Source: Promerops cafer
Taxonomy: Eukaryota > Chordata > Aves > Passeriformes > Nectariniidae
Assembly (NCBI GenBank): GCA_013398275.1
Contig: VZSE01010764.1
Coordinates: forward strand, 479,769 to 543,768
Reading direction: 5' to 3'
DNA length: 64,000 bases
Numbering within the stretch: the first letter of the stretch is position 1; each line of letters begins with the position of its first letter. Both the position numbers and the translations under genes were made by a program. Positions 25,467 to 39,344 of this stretch are shown here, piece after piece. The notes under the pieces were generated by a model. That model ran no database searches. It was not told the DNA's origin and was given only the letters and a program-made list of their open reading frames with translations.

Positions 25467-27002
25467 GTAGGATATATCCAAAGCTTCCCCTTCTTTGCAG
25501 TGCTTGAATCCCTAACACACAATTTGTTAGGCTTTAAAAAGCCTGGGGTTTTCATCTTCCCTGCCATACCATTAACCTGTTGAGAGTGGTGCACTGAGGC
25601 AAACCCAGTGGCTTTTGCAGACCTTACCGTGACAGTGCCTGTGCAGTACAACCTGTAAAGGATGCAAGCTGCTGGTGGTATTGTTGTAAATACTGCAGAT
25701 GTTGTGTGTAACACAGCTGTAAATCAGTGAGGTGATGTTGCGTAGCTGTATTCTCAGGAATATCTTTACCTTACAAGATCTGAGGTGTTGCTGCAGAAAT
25801 ATGCACTGCCCAAGGAGAAATCTGTGGTTTTTAGTAGGTTTTCCTGTAATTGCCTCCTGATGGCTGCTCTCTCTCTGTGGAGGGTTTAACTGTTCACTGT
25901 CCTTGGTCTCTCTGTCCTTGGCCCTGGAAAAATGAACTGCCTTCATTTGCTGAAGCCGTAGTGGTAGAGCCTTCCCGTGAACAAAGTAGAATGTTTTTTC
26001 CTCAGTGTGGGATTAACTCAAGGTTATCCTTCTGGAGGCATCAATTTGTTTTTCTGATGCCATTAAATTAAGCCAATGTAGTCACAGAGTTGGCTTGCTT
26101 TAGAAAGGATCAGGGCAGCACATTGAATGGATGACATTGGGGATGGTTGTACAGCACCTGCACAATCTTCAGAGCAATAAGAATGGTGGATGGGATCTGT
26201 CAGCTTCAGGTCCTGGTCTCCTCATTTTCACAAAGCATTGAAGTACAAGCTGGTCTGCTAAATGGAAGCCTCCTACCAGCCACGTTCTGGGTTTGGCAAA
26301 GAGGGATTCTCCTCTGAACCACAGACAACCCCAAAAGCTGATCTTCAGCTACTCTGCAGACCAGTTTCACTTGTCACGGTATTTACAAGGCTGTGGACAT
26401 CCATGACCACTGTGGCTGAGAGTCTGCAGGTTTAGTTTAAGGCAGGCAGAGTAATAAATACTCCTTAGTGAAGCTGATCTGCATCTAGAACAATAATAAC
26501 TTAGCTCTGTTGACAGCATGAGTTTCTATTCCTTTGCACCTCACAGCAAAGGACAGATGTTTTAAGAATTTCTGCAATCCATCAGCAATTGGATATGTTT
26601 ATAACATTGGCCTTGTTCTTTTCTGTGTTGGACCTTTTAGACTGAGGTAGGAGCTGCTGATGCTGGGGAACTCTTGTAGATGCCAGGGAAGCTAAAATAT
26701 ACAGTGCTACCAAACGTGCCTGTTTGGAGGGTTTGAATGAAGTGAACAATGTGACATTTTTGGGAGGGAAAGTCATGCTGGAAGGGGTTTCTGGCTAAAA
26801 CTTGATTTTCCCATTTATCACCTTCTTTCCACAAAGAAAGGTGAAAAAGATGCATGAATCTCAGTCATGAGGAAATAACGTGCCAAGGCTAATTGCCCTG
26901 ATGTGCAGCATTACATGATATCATTTAATGACTTCCACTCTACCGTTCCTGAATCCTGTCATTTTCTTCACACTTGTCTCAGGGCTCTTTTTTCACAAAA
27001 GC

Positions 27003-27072
27003 ATAGAATCACGGAGGTTGGAAAATACCTCTGAGATTATTGAATCCAACCTTAGATCACCACCTGGTGAGT
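27003..27072 (-). mobile_element. Short CR1 3' tail, minus orientation
   Basis: The + strand reads 'catagaatcacggaggttgg' followed by 'aaaatacctctgagattatt' and 'gaatccaacc', the reverse complement of the extreme CR1 3' end. Only about 70 bases survive, so this is a heavily 5'-truncated insertion. Confidence 0.8.
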
Positions 27073-30000
27073 TCATGTCTTGGGAGAACTGAAAGGACAT
27101 TTCAATAGTTGCCTCTTTTTTTGTAGCATTGCTAAATGCTGGGGCAAGTTCTGCTTATGGAAGTGCAGCTGACTTTGGAACAACGGTGGAGCTGGGGCTT
27201 AATATCTGAAGTTGTATTTTTAACTGACCTTTTTGACTGAGTGTGTAAGAGCCAGTGTTTCTTCCTACTATTATACTTGAGCTCTGTTCAATACATGTAA
27301 CAAAATGGTAAGAAGGGAGCTGGCAGTGCCCCACTTCTGATAAAGAATGGACCATCTTTTAAAATCCATTGCCACACATATCATCCAATATGTCATTTTT
27401 CTCAATGAGAAGTATGGGATTTTTGCTGGTAGTGAATGATGAGTAGCATCAGACTGCAGAATGTATTTAATTCTAGCTAAAACATTGCCAGTCCCTACTG
27501 CTGATACATAAAAAAGTCCCCAAATTACTCTTCAAGGAGGAAGGTTTTTCTTAGTTCAAGTTTGAAATCACTGTATGGTGTAACTTTTGTCTGTTAAAAG
27601 TCAGTATTTCATCAGTAGTTTGGCTTTTTCCATTCACTTGTCATGCTGGAGACAGGCAATTCATCAGGGATGTCTCTCTTTCTGCACTTAACTCTTCTGT
27701 CACCTGGGCTATAGATCAAGAGTAGTTCACAACCCATCTTTCCTATCTGCTATTAATTTAATTGTCTGTTCTTTTTGAAGGGCTTTTAGAAACCGAATTA
27801 ACATTTTCCACAGAAACTCTCGGCAGTTTACCATGCAAGTGTCTTTCCATCATTATTCTGTGACAACAATCCTCATTACACAGCTGGGAAATTCAAGTCT
27901 AGAATTATCTGTTCAGGTTCACGTAGGAATTTTTTGGCAGCAGTGGTAAAGTGACACACATTTCCTGAAGTTCAGCCTTAATCGCTTCTCATTAATATGT
28001 CTACTATTATAAATGATGTATTCTTCTTTCCTTTATGACTAATGGCAGGAAGAGGATAGTTTTCACCCTCCTGTTTTGAAGATGGAGAATATAATAGTGT
28101 GAAGGATCTTGTGTAGAAATGTTTGGTGTGGTGTGATGGAGAAAGGTGCCTGGGACAGATATTTTTGCCCTTCTTATTGCCAGGCAAAATGCCTTAACTT
28201 GTGGGGGTGGCTTTGTCTAAAGCAACTGGTATTGCTGGCTGCCCCATGCTCAAAGGTGGGGCTCTCCAGAAATGGCTTAAATCCTTCCTGCACAGAGAGC
28301 TTAGAGGGTCATCAAGACAGAAATATAGACAAGGACAACTGGGAGCTGGAAAGCAATCAGATTTACTGCATTTTCTCAGCCTGGGAAAAGACAGTGGAAG
28401 AGGGGCAGTTTAGAGACCTGGAAAATCATGAGTGACTGGGAACATCATTCAGAAAAAAATTCTGGTAGAGTGTGGCAAGGCAGCAGTCAGGGATGAGTGC
28501 CCCTCTGCACCCAAATGGCTCTATCAATTTTAAAGGTCTTAACACCTTGAATGTTTAGAGATCTTTCATCTCAAATGTAGGTTAAAGGATAAAGTGTGGA
28601 AATTACAGGAAAGTGACAGCCATTACCTTCAGCTTAAAGCCCAGGGTTGTGAATGATCAAAAAGGAAAAAAATTACACAGGCAACTTTTTTTATGAGGAG
28701 TCAGCTAGCAAATTATAGATGGAGGAGGGAGGAGGTGGGAGAAAAGGCGTTTGAAGAATAATATTGATCCATTTCTTTATGGAAATAACAGAATTGTCAC
28801 CAAAATATACACAAAAGCTTGGAAAAGAAGTGTGCATTAAAAATTCTTTTCTCTATGTGGAGATAGAGCTGGGGAGATGTTTATCTTATATTACAAAGGT
28901 GGCTCTATCCTATTAATAGCTTAAGTGTCTTTAAAGCACAAGCTGTTAAAATAAGATATTTTAAAATTAAATCCAAGCAGCTCTGATGAAACACTCTTGA
29001 ATGAAGTGGCAGAGCTTTCTCTGCCAAGTGTTGATTGTGAATAGATCATGGAGCAGAGATGAAGTTTCAAAAGACTGCAAAAAAGGCAATTACTGTGTTA
29101 ATATTTATGATGTTTGCAATTAGGATAATGTACAGGTTTGTCAAACATTAGTCCTGAGCAAAACAATGAAATAGCTAATGTTGGCTAGTTAATGATGCTG
29201 TTAGAATAGACTCATTAGGATTGAAATTAACTGTAAATGGTTCTTACTGAAGAAATGTGGGGGTTTAAATGAATTATAAATTTGGTTGAGAAATGTCATA
29301 GCGTTGGTGTCACGTATATAGAAAAGTAGCACAAGTCATTTTTATTTAAGAAACTAGAATGAGACTGAATAAACATGGAGCCTAGTAAATGAATAAAAAC
29401 CTGGCTGCTAAAGTAAATGGAGGCTCCCCAGTGGAAAATCTTGTTTCTAGGCAGACCAAACATTCTGTTGCTGTACTATATCATACTTTATCAGTAGTTT
29501 GAAAGATAGACAGACTCATTACTGGTACAATTTGTGGTTCATACAAAAATGAGAGGGGAGAGAGTGGTAAATTCTGAGCAAGAGACTGATGCAGAATGAC
29601 ATGACTCACTTAAAACACATTTTGCAAACAAACAGCCCATCTCCATTTGGCCAGTGTGTGATCAGTTACACCTAGGAGCATCTAATGAAGACCTTTTGGG
29701 AAGTCTTTCAAGAAGCCTGAGTTAGATTTTAAGAATAGCTGTAGGTAATCAGCTGTTCATGGATTCTGGATGTGACTCAGTGGTTAGAGGATTCGTTTGG
29801 GTTCAATGAACAAATGTACAATGTACAAATGAAGGAATCAAGTGAAAGTAGAGATTTGTTCCGACTGTGTTTGGCACTAACTCACTGTTCCGCTATCAGC
29901 AATGCAGGAAGTGTTGGTGAACTAGAATCAGACTATTGTGGGAGTGACTCCAATACTGAAGGATTCCAAGGAGTGTTTTGTCCTGCTACTGGTCCCAGAA

Positions 30001-32648
30001 TTGTTTTTGTTTTGTCCAGTGACTAATGGGAATGGCATGAGCAACCCCTGGATAAGGGAGGAGAATAAAAAAAATTTCAGCCCCTCCTTCCTCATTCACT
30101 GGCAAATAAATCTCCTTTGGATTTACTTTTTTCAGAGTCTTTTAATTGTCCATTTTTTTATGAGCAGTGAAGATGAGGAGCAAGTCCTGGATAGTGCCAC
30201 AGCCGTGGCATAGGGCACCTGCAGTGGATGCAGGGAGCCTCAGGGCAAGGGCATGCACAACAAGCACTACCCTGTCATGTGCACTGCTCCTCCCCATCCA
30301 CTGCTTTGAAATAAATGTACTTAGGGATTAGGAATCGGACGGGGAGCCAGCCCTGCTCTTCTCTTTCCTAATGCCTTCTTTCTGTCTTTGAGCAGCCCTG
30401 CTCACTGCTGGAAACCTTCCCCTGACCATGTGTGCAGCAGTGCAGAGCTCTCAGAGCCTGCCAGAGCAGCCAGCCTCATCCCATTGTATTTTAATCTGGG
30501 AAAGTGTCATTGTACTTTAGTTTTGGGAAGTGACATCTCTGACCCTGTAAAATACGGTGCCATCTCAATTGGTACAGCTCAGGCAGAACGAAGGAGACCA
30601 GTGGTGGTGAATGTGAGCACTGGGAGAGCAAGTCCTTCATTACCTTTCAGTCTAATGAAGTCAGCTCTTGTGTCTCTGTGAGCTCTTTTATTCCAGCAGA
30701 ATGAGAGAATCATCCAATTAACTTTATCAAAGGGCTTTTTTGTTGGGATTCAGTGGAAGGGCAGGAAACAAGTGTAGACATCTATCTGGTGTATTGTCTC
30801 TAATTGTGTTTACTGTCCTTGTCAAGGATGGTGGGAGGTAATTCCTTTTCTGTTACTTGCCTTTCAAAAAAATTTTAAGTGAAGAGGCAAAATAAAGGTC
30901 AAATAATTCACTGTAGTAAAATCAAACAGAACTCCATAGTGCTCCATAAATGTCCTCAGTGTTCAGGGTTGGAGAAAAAGGGAACAGAGCTCAGGAGCAT
31001 TTTATAACTTTCACTTAAATTCAGAAGCATTTTGAAAGGCTATTTAGATTGAGACCATTTGTATTCGACAGAGTATTTTTTCAGCCTGTCCTGAGAAATG
31101 AAACTAAAGTCACCACAAACAGAACCAGAGTCAGAGATATTTCAGAGAGAGCATCCTCTGGGGAAGGCTTTGTGCTCAGTCAAGGATCTGTTGCTGGAGC
31201 ACCCTTGACAGCAGAGCAGAGGGGATGGCTGTGAAGAGGTGCTGGGCACAGGCAGTGCCTGGATTTCCAGCACAGTCTCTGCCTGTCCATGGTCAGGGTC
31301 TTCTCAGCAGAGCTCATTCATTTTTCTGGGCATGTAGCTTTGGCAGGACACTCCTCTCCCCTGCAGTTCAGTGCTCCTTAAATTCTAGGTTGGGACCTTC
31401 TTGGAGAGGACTTTATTGGGCAAAAAAAGAGGGATCAGATTTCCAATATAAAGCAAAGGAGCAAAAATAACAATGTTGGGAAAATTTCTGCCTGTGGCAG
31501 GGCTGAGATGGGTGGTGTGAGGATGACGAGAGACCAGTTTGTGGTGAAATATGAATAGTTTACTATCTTAGCCCATTGCACTGGGGATTATCATATGGTA
31601 GTGATTAAGTGTAGTGCATGTCAATATTTCTTGTGAAATAAGATGAAGAATTGCAAGCCAGGTAAAAAAATAGATGAAGGAAAAGATTGGTATTGAAAGG
31701 ATGAGTGCTGGATGAAGGGACAGAACCAGTGGGGTTTCACCAACATCACTCCTGGGTCTTTGCCAGTAAAGCTGAGACAAAAAATAGAAGCACGGTAACC
31801 AAATTTGTTGAAGATGCAAAGGAAGATGTTTTTTAATCATAGGGAGGGATCTGGATGACCATCAGGGTGGATAATTCTTAACAGCACAAGATACAAGGTT
31901 GTTCACTTGATGTATGTTAACCAGAACAACAAGTAGAAGAGGTCAGGGAGTGTTCTCTTGGCCTGAAGATGAAGGGTTTGGGCACAATCCTGTTGCAGAG
32001 CCAAACTCTAGGCTAGGAGAAAGGAAGAAGAGATTAGGAAGAGAGAAAGATTCCATAATCCAGGTGAAATGACAGGGGCAGCTTTCATAATCTTATTCCT
32101 TATAGTGAAATCTTCCAGAGCTGCTTGACTTGGGGCAAGTGCCCCACTATCACTTTATGTTCTGCTCAAAAAATGGAATGCTAAGTCTGCTAGATGCCAA
32201 ACACCGTGCCTATGATCACTTAGTGTGCACAACTGGGCAAAATCTCTCCCTGGTCCCCAGCTGGGCATCCTTTTGTGCTGCGAAGCATGAAAACTGATAA
32301 CAACTTGGAGCATTTTAGGAGATTTTTTTTCTCAGTGCTGTGTGAGATAACCAGTTTAGCCTTGAACAAGTGCAGTTGGTCACTAGAACCAGAGCATCCG
32401 ATGCAGAGCAGGGCTCTGCTCTGTTGCTTCCCCTCCCTGGGGAGCAGGGCAGAGGGCAGGGTTACACTGGCACTACCACCAAGCTGCTAAATCAGCCCTA
32501 TTCCATCTCCACTGTTCTCTGCAGGCATAAGGCCAGGAGCTGACATTTCTCTCCAGCATAACCAGTTTTAAGGTTTGAGGAGTCCAGAGTTGGCCAGAGA
32601 GCTCCAAGATCTCATTTATTCTTTGCACAAAGCCAACACAGGAAATGT

Positions 32649-32835
32649 TTGGTTGGTTGGTTGGTTGGTTGGTTGGTTGGTTGGTTGGTTGGTTGGTTGG
32701 TTAGTTGGTTTTTTGGTTGATTTTTTGGTGGGTTTTTTTGTTGTTGTTGTTGTTTGGGGTTTTTTTGTTGTTGTTGTTTTTTGGGTGGTTTTTGGTTTTT
32801 GGTTTGGTTTGGTTTGCTTTGGTTGTGGTTTTTTT
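32649..32835. repeat. (TTGG)n microsatellite and G/T-rich extension
   Basis: Positions 32649-32702 are about 13.5 perfect TTGG units. One base change follows, then about 130 bases of G/T-rich DNA with TTG and TTTGG words. The repeat is likely length-polymorphic. The 112-codon open frame across it (repeating WLVG) is an artefact of the repeat. Confidence 0.95.
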
Positions 32836-35800
32836 AAATTGGGTGAACAGTCTCAGTACTTAGAAGAATTTTTCAAATTTTTTTTTATTAGATCTTATTC
32901 ATGCATTGATTAGTATTGTACTTGCATTGTGTGTTTGGATTCCTTTCCTCCAAGAGGTCAATTGTCTGTTTGGGGTAAAATGAGCCATATCCCCATGTGC
33001 ATTTATATTGTTTTTTAGGTGTGTTTCATATTTCTGCCCGTTCTCTCTTTACAGCTTCTCCTGGACCAACACAAAGTGATTCACAGTGCTTACTAATGTG
33101 AGAAACCAGGGTGTAATACTTTTATTTTGCTACTACAGCTCAGCTGGGGGAATAGTTATCTTTCCAAAGCACATGTGGGAGTTTTCAGCCCACCTGCCTA
33201 TCCTAGCTTTAGGGAATGAGTCCAAAAAGCATGAAAAACAGGCTGATGAATGATCTAGCTATGTAACCTCTAGCATCACTGCCAGAGTTGTCACACCAAG
33301 TCTGCATGGGCTGATGGGGTTTATTCCACAGCAAAGATTCTTCTGCATTCCCAGCTGAAACATGAAAATGAGCATTGCCTCATGACTTTTGGATATGCTG
33401 TGAGAACTGTTGCTGCTGATTTTACTTGAAGAAGCACCTAATAATCTTTTAAAACTTGCAATGCATTGCCACAAATTATATTCTAAGCAAGCAATCCTGT
33501 TGTAATTCCCCAAGCAAAATCACAAGTATTTACCCACCGTGATGGTGGGTGTAACTTGTGTGTAATTAACAGGCTGAGGAAGAATTCAATGTAGTAATTT
33601 TCTTTAATTTGGTAGCATGCACATGTGTATTTAGCAGTGTGCCCCTGGTGCTCTGACAATTAATTAATTCATCTGCCTGGCACGATGGAGAGAAGGCAAC
33701 TGGTTGTGATTGCAATGCATAAAAACACCCTGCTATTTCTGCTCAGAATTTAAGAACAATTTGCTTTTGTATCTGGCTTGCAGGTACAAGGGAATACTGA
33801 CCTTTTTGACAAATTGTTGTTTGACATTTTACATCTCTAAAATTGCTCTAGTGTCTAAGGACACCACAGTCATTTTGAGGTGTCTCCTATCAGTGTATTA
33901 TTTTAACCAAACAAGCATGCAAAAAAAAATAATATGAAGCTTTAAGGGTAGTGCCAGAATGAGGTCCTTGGCTTTACAAATGTCATGGCTTGTCACTTTA
34001 GGAAAAAATATAATGAACTTACCATCCTGGAAACACACCTAAACTACAGTAGCAGTGGCAGATTTGTATCATGATTAAAATAAGCTAGAAAATGTTCTTA
34101 CTCCTCACTTTAAGGCAGTAGATTTGGCAGCAGACCTATTTAAATTGCAATGCAGAAAGAGATGTCATTGTGCTACTTGGTTGTTTCTTGAACTGTGTAG
34201 TTGTGAAGAGAACAAGGCGTAAGGAGTCTCAGATGATTTACAGATGATATTTTAGTAAAGTTAATGAGCTTTTATGAGAAAGCTATCACTTTGGGGCTGT
34301 TTTAGCCATGACAAAAGTGCAATTTGTTTATTACTTTCCTATAGTGTGGTTATTATTCCAGGTCTCAGCTGTGGGACTGTGCCATATTACTCTTGATAAA
34401 TACTCACTGGGAGACAGTCTGAGTGCTGGAGGACTTAGAGTGGGAATAAAGGAGATACAGTCCTCATGGCAGAATAGATTTGTAATTTGGAATGAGTTTT
34501 CAAGATTGCACATAGAATCCGTGACAGAGCTAGGAGGCAAACCTGAGCCTCAGGCAACTGCATAAAACATGAAACACTGCTTTTTTTCTTCTCTCATGGA
34601 GATTGTCCAGAGTCTGTTGTTGCTTTTGATAGTTGCTATTGCTTCAGTTAGAATTGATTTATCTTTTTCAAAAACTTCCCCTTGAGGGCAACTGCTCCCC
34701 TAATTGATCTGTAAAAGGACAGGTATATGTTTGAGATATTTTTGCCCACACTGTCAAAAATAGGAATGCAGTTATAAAAAAGTTGCTCTGTCTCTTGTCA
34801 GACATCTGTGCTGTGCAGAGGAGCACAGAGAAGAATTCATCATCTAACCAGGGCTGTGCTGGCACATGTCTGTGCCCCTCTTAGTGACCCATGCTATTTG
34901 TGTCCATCTCACACACAAGGTGCTACTTGCCCTTTAGGTTAGAAACCTTCCCAAAAGGGAGATTGTAATCTCTGCAGGCCTTCCTGCAGTTCCACAAATC
35001 AGGACCTGCTTCCAGCTCTGTCCCATCCCAAGTGGAAAGAGGAGCTTTCCACAAGTGCTTTCCACAAGCTTTGCACAAAGTGCATGTGCTGGACACAGAC
35101 AGGACTACAAGAAGGGGGACCCTGGCTTATGGAGGGAGCAGCTATTTGGCCATTATGCTGCTTGTACATATTTCTGCAAGTGTTTTGGAGCCGTGAATAA
35201 ACATTATTTTGAAAAGGGAGTTATTTGCATGGGTTTTAAACTTTGCTGACCGTTTTTAGTTGGGTTCATACACACAAGCCCTTCCCTCACCCAAAGGAGA
35301 GCGTATGTGCCTATGAGGTTTCCTTTCATCTAAATCATCCTAGTGAAAGATGCTTTTTTTCCCTAAAATGACTCCCATGGCAGCAATGCCCTTACCCAAT
35401 GGGACTGACACACATCAGGAGGCATCTTCACAGGCAGGAGTTGCTGCCTGCTCCATCCCTCCTGCTTTGTGTTGAGTAATTGGGCAGAGAGGAGCAGGCA
35501 TGCAGGAGGCTGTGGGCACATCCACCTTGGCCTCGGCTTAAGCACTCCCTGGTGACCTGAAACCCACTGCTGCCTTCTGCCAGGAACAGAGCCCTTCATT
35601 CATGAGAAATGCCCCCAGCTAAAACAGTAGCCTTATACCCACAGAACTACTTTGTGCTTCCAGAAGGAAATAAACTCTCCGTATAGCCCAGGCACATGCA
35701 AATCCCACAGAGATTTTGGGTCAGCTTCTGTTAATTGTATGAGGAGGAGAATTTAATCTTAGTTCCTTTTTGTTTGTTTGTTTTTCTGGGTTCTTTTCTC

Positions 35801-36147
35801 CCCCTCACTGGGCGAGCCCGCACAGTGCAGAGCTGTGCTGTGCACAGATATTCACACTGCTGGAAAGGCAGCACAGGTCCCAAAAGGGATACATCTGCTA
35901 GAAAGGTCATATCCCAGCTCAGGTAATTAGCAGGAACGTCATCACTCTAAAACGGTTCCTCTATTTTTGGGATAGGAGTTGCAATCCCACAGTTGTGGCT
36001 GTGGCTGGCGTCACGGAGGTCTGTCAGGCACCTGGGGACTTGTGTGCTGTGCTGAGTCACATCATGGGATGGAGGTTTAAGTATTGTGGGTGGGTGCTTA
36101 AATTCGTGGGGAAGGCTTCAGGGCATCGTGTTTCCTTAACCACGGCC

Positions 36148-36193
36148 ATTCATTGCCTTAAGTAAATTCATTGCCTTAAGTAAATTCATTGCC
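36148..36193. repeat. 18-base tandem repeat, 2.6 copies
   Basis: The unit attcattgccttaagtaa occurs at 36148-36165 and 36166-36183, and a third partial copy runs to 36193. The copies are identical, which points to a recent duplication. It lies about 350 bases before exon 3. Confidence 0.95.
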
Positions 36194-36539
36194 AGTCACC
36201 TTTCATTTGTCCAAGGAAGGAAGGGGGATGCATGACAAAAGCAGTAGACAAATTCCTGCATTATATGTGTGATAATAAAATGTATGCACACCTTGAAATG
36301 TTTTTTGTGAAATTCAGGGTGTCTTTAGGATCAAGGGGCAGCATGAGGCCAGAGAGGTGGCACACACCCACCTGCGTGTCAGTGGAGGCAGGTGCTGGGG
36401 AAGGTGAGCTCTGGCTAATCCACCACCTCAACAAACAGGAGTTGGTTCTGTTGAGACAATTTCAGGGATCCTGGAGGCCTGAACTGAACTGAATTAATGG
36501 AAATTTTTCTTTTTTTTTTCCTTCTTCTCTCCTCCTCAG

Positions 36540-36819
36540 GTGGATGAAAGCTACTCAGCCGGCAGTCCTTCAAAAGGCCTTTTCTCAAAAGGGCTCCAGA
36601 ACCGACCTTCCAGCCCCGTTTCTGCCCCTGTGAGATCCAAACACAGTCCTGGCTCACCCAAAACTGTGTTCCCCTTCCCCTACCAGGAGTCTCCCCCACG
36701 CTCCCCACGCCGAATGAGCTTCAGTGGGATCTTCAGGTCCTCCTCCAAAGAGTCTTCCCCCAGTTCTAACCCGTCTACCTCTCCTGGGGGCATCAAGTTT
36801 TTCTCCAGATCAAGAAAAA
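36540..36819 (+). CDS. PRKAG2: PRKAG2 exon 3 (large Ser/Pro-rich N-terminal exon)
   Basis: This 280-base exon encodes 93 codons plus one base, from VDESYSAGSPSKG to FFSRSRK. It corresponds closely to the known gamma-2 exon that includes SPKTVFPF, YQESPPRSPRRMSFSGIFRS and SSSKESSP. The acceptor is a long T/C tract ending CTCAG at 36539; the donor is AAAAA/GTAAGA at 36820, phase 1, as needed for the next exon, which begins by completing a Thr or Ser codon. The peptide is disordered in character and has eight Ser-Pro pairs (exon residues 9, 25, 36, 39, 51, 55, 73, 81) plus a basophilic RRMS site at residues 57-60. The C-terminal half, including residues 41-74, is the most conserved part by recollection of the mammalian protein. 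It lies ahead of the CBS domains and is absent from the gamma-1 subunit. Reading past the donor reaches a stop at about 36893, so intron retention would truncate the protein. Confidence 0.98.
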
Positions 36820-39344
36820 GTAAGAAATTGCTCATGTTATTTCAGGAAGATACACGGTACCTCTGGGCTTGGCCCATTCTTTACCTGCGGTAGTGAAGTA
36901 AGTGCAGATGAGGCATGTGCTAATTGTTCATTTCTCTTTCACTGACCGTGTGTTGTGGGTTTCTGACATGCTGGCCATTAGGTGTGACTTCTGCAGGGCC
37001 ATGGGCACCTCAGGGGCACCTACACAGGGCTGAGGATGGAACTCACACTCGTATGATTTGTTTAGAAATCCTTCATTCACGTTAGTGGGAGTTTTCTGGG
37101 TGGTTTCAGAGAGGCTGGTTGGATATCAGTGCCAAGACTTGAGAACAGCTGGAGATGTTCATGGCATGTGTGGTGGAGGTGGGCACTGATGTGATGTCAC
37201 TCAGGAGTTACAGGTTCTGTAGACCCCAAAGGGAATTTCAGCTGTGTTTTTTAATTGATATTTATTTGCCCTATTGTAGGAAGGGCAAGTGACCTTTGCT
37301 GGATGGCAATGAATTATATTTGTTTCCAGTCAAATGGCCATTAAGGGGATATTTGAGCTCCTCCACAGCAAACCTCCTTGGCTCAGAGCACTTACTATAT
37401 ACAGCTTCATACTGGGCTAAGATTTTAGCTCTTCAGCAGACTGTGTGCTATTAACACACTGCTAGAACTCAGAAATGAGCAGGATTGAGAACGTGCTTCA
37501 ATTTTAAAACTTTCTTACTGAACAAAGTTTCCCAGTGCTGGTCAACAAACCAAACCTGGTCTGCATGAGGGTTTAGTGGCTGTAGGAAAGGAGCAGAGTT
37601 ACAGAGGAAAGAGAGGAATAATATCTTGCTGGATTGTCAGACCACAGTGAGTTTTCAGTCTGTAAACAGAAGAGACAATGAAAAATTGTTGGCAAATCTT
37701 CTGTGACAATGTAGGTACAGAATTGGTCATGAATATACCTGTGTTGGGCTATGTGTTTCCTGCAATGTATTGATAGTTTTCAGTGATTTTAAATAGTAGA
37801 GAGGGACCTTCTCATTTTTCTTTATGAGAATTTATCTTAAAATCATTGGCTTTAATCAGAACAAGTCATTTCATAATTACTTGTGCACAAGAACACAGCA
37901 ATGCAAACCCATACAGGATTTTTCTCTTTGTTTATCAGAAGTGCTGCTGAAGGTTAATTGAAATGGTATCTTTTTATACAGTCCTTGCTTCTCTCTAAAA
38001 CACCATCAGGAGATTGAAAGTAGGAAGTCTGTGTTTCTGAAGGAGTCAGAGAAGGCTCTAAACATCTGTTCAAGGACATTTGTTCATCCCTGCTTGAAGT
38101 TCAAGTGTGCTTTTTACGCTCCCCTCTTGTTAAAACTTCACAATAATTAAAATCCATTTAAGCTCTTCTTGCTAGTCCACATAGGTTTAAATATTGCCTT
38201 TAAATATTGGCAGTATTCTGCTGATGGAGTACTCAGAGAAGGGCTCTCTGCTGCATGAATAGCAGCAATTTAAACTGCAGAGCAAAGCCATCCTGGGACT
38301 TTGTAATCAACTTATCTAAGCAGCCAGCACTATTTAAGTCCTAGCTAAGTACAACAGAATATTAAATAAAGGAATCTTCCAGGAGTCAGCAAAATCCTTT
38401 TGATAAGGTCACATCACTGCCTCAGGAACAGGCTTGGAATGGGGCCATGCTATATTTGAGCTAACAGAAAAAATCCATGACCCTGCTGCTCTGGGAGCCT
38501 TGCAGGAATTGCACTGGGCTTGGGTGCTCATGGTCCTTTGTTCTTAAGGCAAGAGAGACAGCCTCTTGGAAAGGGTGTGCTGATTTTAATTGGAGTTTAA
38601 ATGGATAACTCTTCTCTTTCTGTTTTGCAAAACAGAACGTTTCTTATCATGCTTTCACAGCATTTAGCTCTCTTACAGTAAGTCTAATGCAGACACCTAC
38701 CCTTCACTACCACATTAAAGTAGATTTTATTCAGAATGTGCTAAACAGGGGCAGCAATGAATTACAGTCTTAGAGTTTACTATATTTAATTAACTTTGAT
38801 AGGATTTTGTTTAGCAAAACCCTTTCAGGACTTCTGGAAAATATGGGTTAGCATTTCTGCTGTGTTATTATATTTTTACAAGCAATACTTCTGCATTCTG
38901 CTACTTTGCAAATAGAGTAACCCCATGCACTACAGAACAGTAAGTTAATTGGTTATGTGCTACTCAAAACAAGGTCTCTGTGGCTTGAACAACATTTCCT
39001 GAGAGACAAGACTTCTCAGACACTTCTCAGACCAGATACCTCAGACTTTTGCAGAGATGCTGTACTGAAGACCTCTGAGAAAAGCTAAACCAGCACATGG
39101 CTCCACATTTCTAGAGGTGCTTAAATGCTTCACTGCTCAAAATTGTCACAACCTATGAGATTAAAATCCCATTTTCTCAAACAGATTGGGATACCTGTGT
39201 TAAAAGTGAATGGGACTCAGGTTGTTTCATCAGTTCTGAAAATGTGAGTGCATTGAGATCAGCTGGACTTGCTGTGTTTGCCTGCCTGTACATCCCTGAT
39301 GGTGCTGGATTAATTGCATTAAAATGAAAATTAATTCTGTGCTG

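Larger units (their letters stand above)
25467..36539 (+). other. PRKAG2: PRKAG2 intron 2
   Basis: An 11-kb intron with donor GTAGGA and acceptor CTCCTCAG after a strong T/C tract at about 36507-36537. It holds a short minus-strand CR1 tail (27003-27072), a TTGG microsatellite with adjoining G/T-rich DNA (32649-32835) and an 18-base tandem repeat (36148-36193). The stretch 28600-29350 is AT-rich with many TAAT and ATTA words and might be a conserved noncoding element. At 31850-31960 there is a weak resemblance to old CR1 sequence that I cannot confirm. No separate gene is supportable. Confidence 0.85.

Noticed and set aside
31850..31960. Possible old CR1 fragment (words near 'acaaggttgttcacttgatg')
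   Set aside because: The resemblance to CR1 is too weak by eye to annotate; a repeat-library search would decide.
32649..32702. Regular repeats considered as a CRISPR array
   Set aside because: Units are four bases with no spacers; it is a microsatellite in a vertebrate intron.
32575..32913. 112-codon frame with WLVG repeats as a possible membrane protein
   Set aside because: It is the translation of the TTGG microsatellite and adjoining G/T tract.
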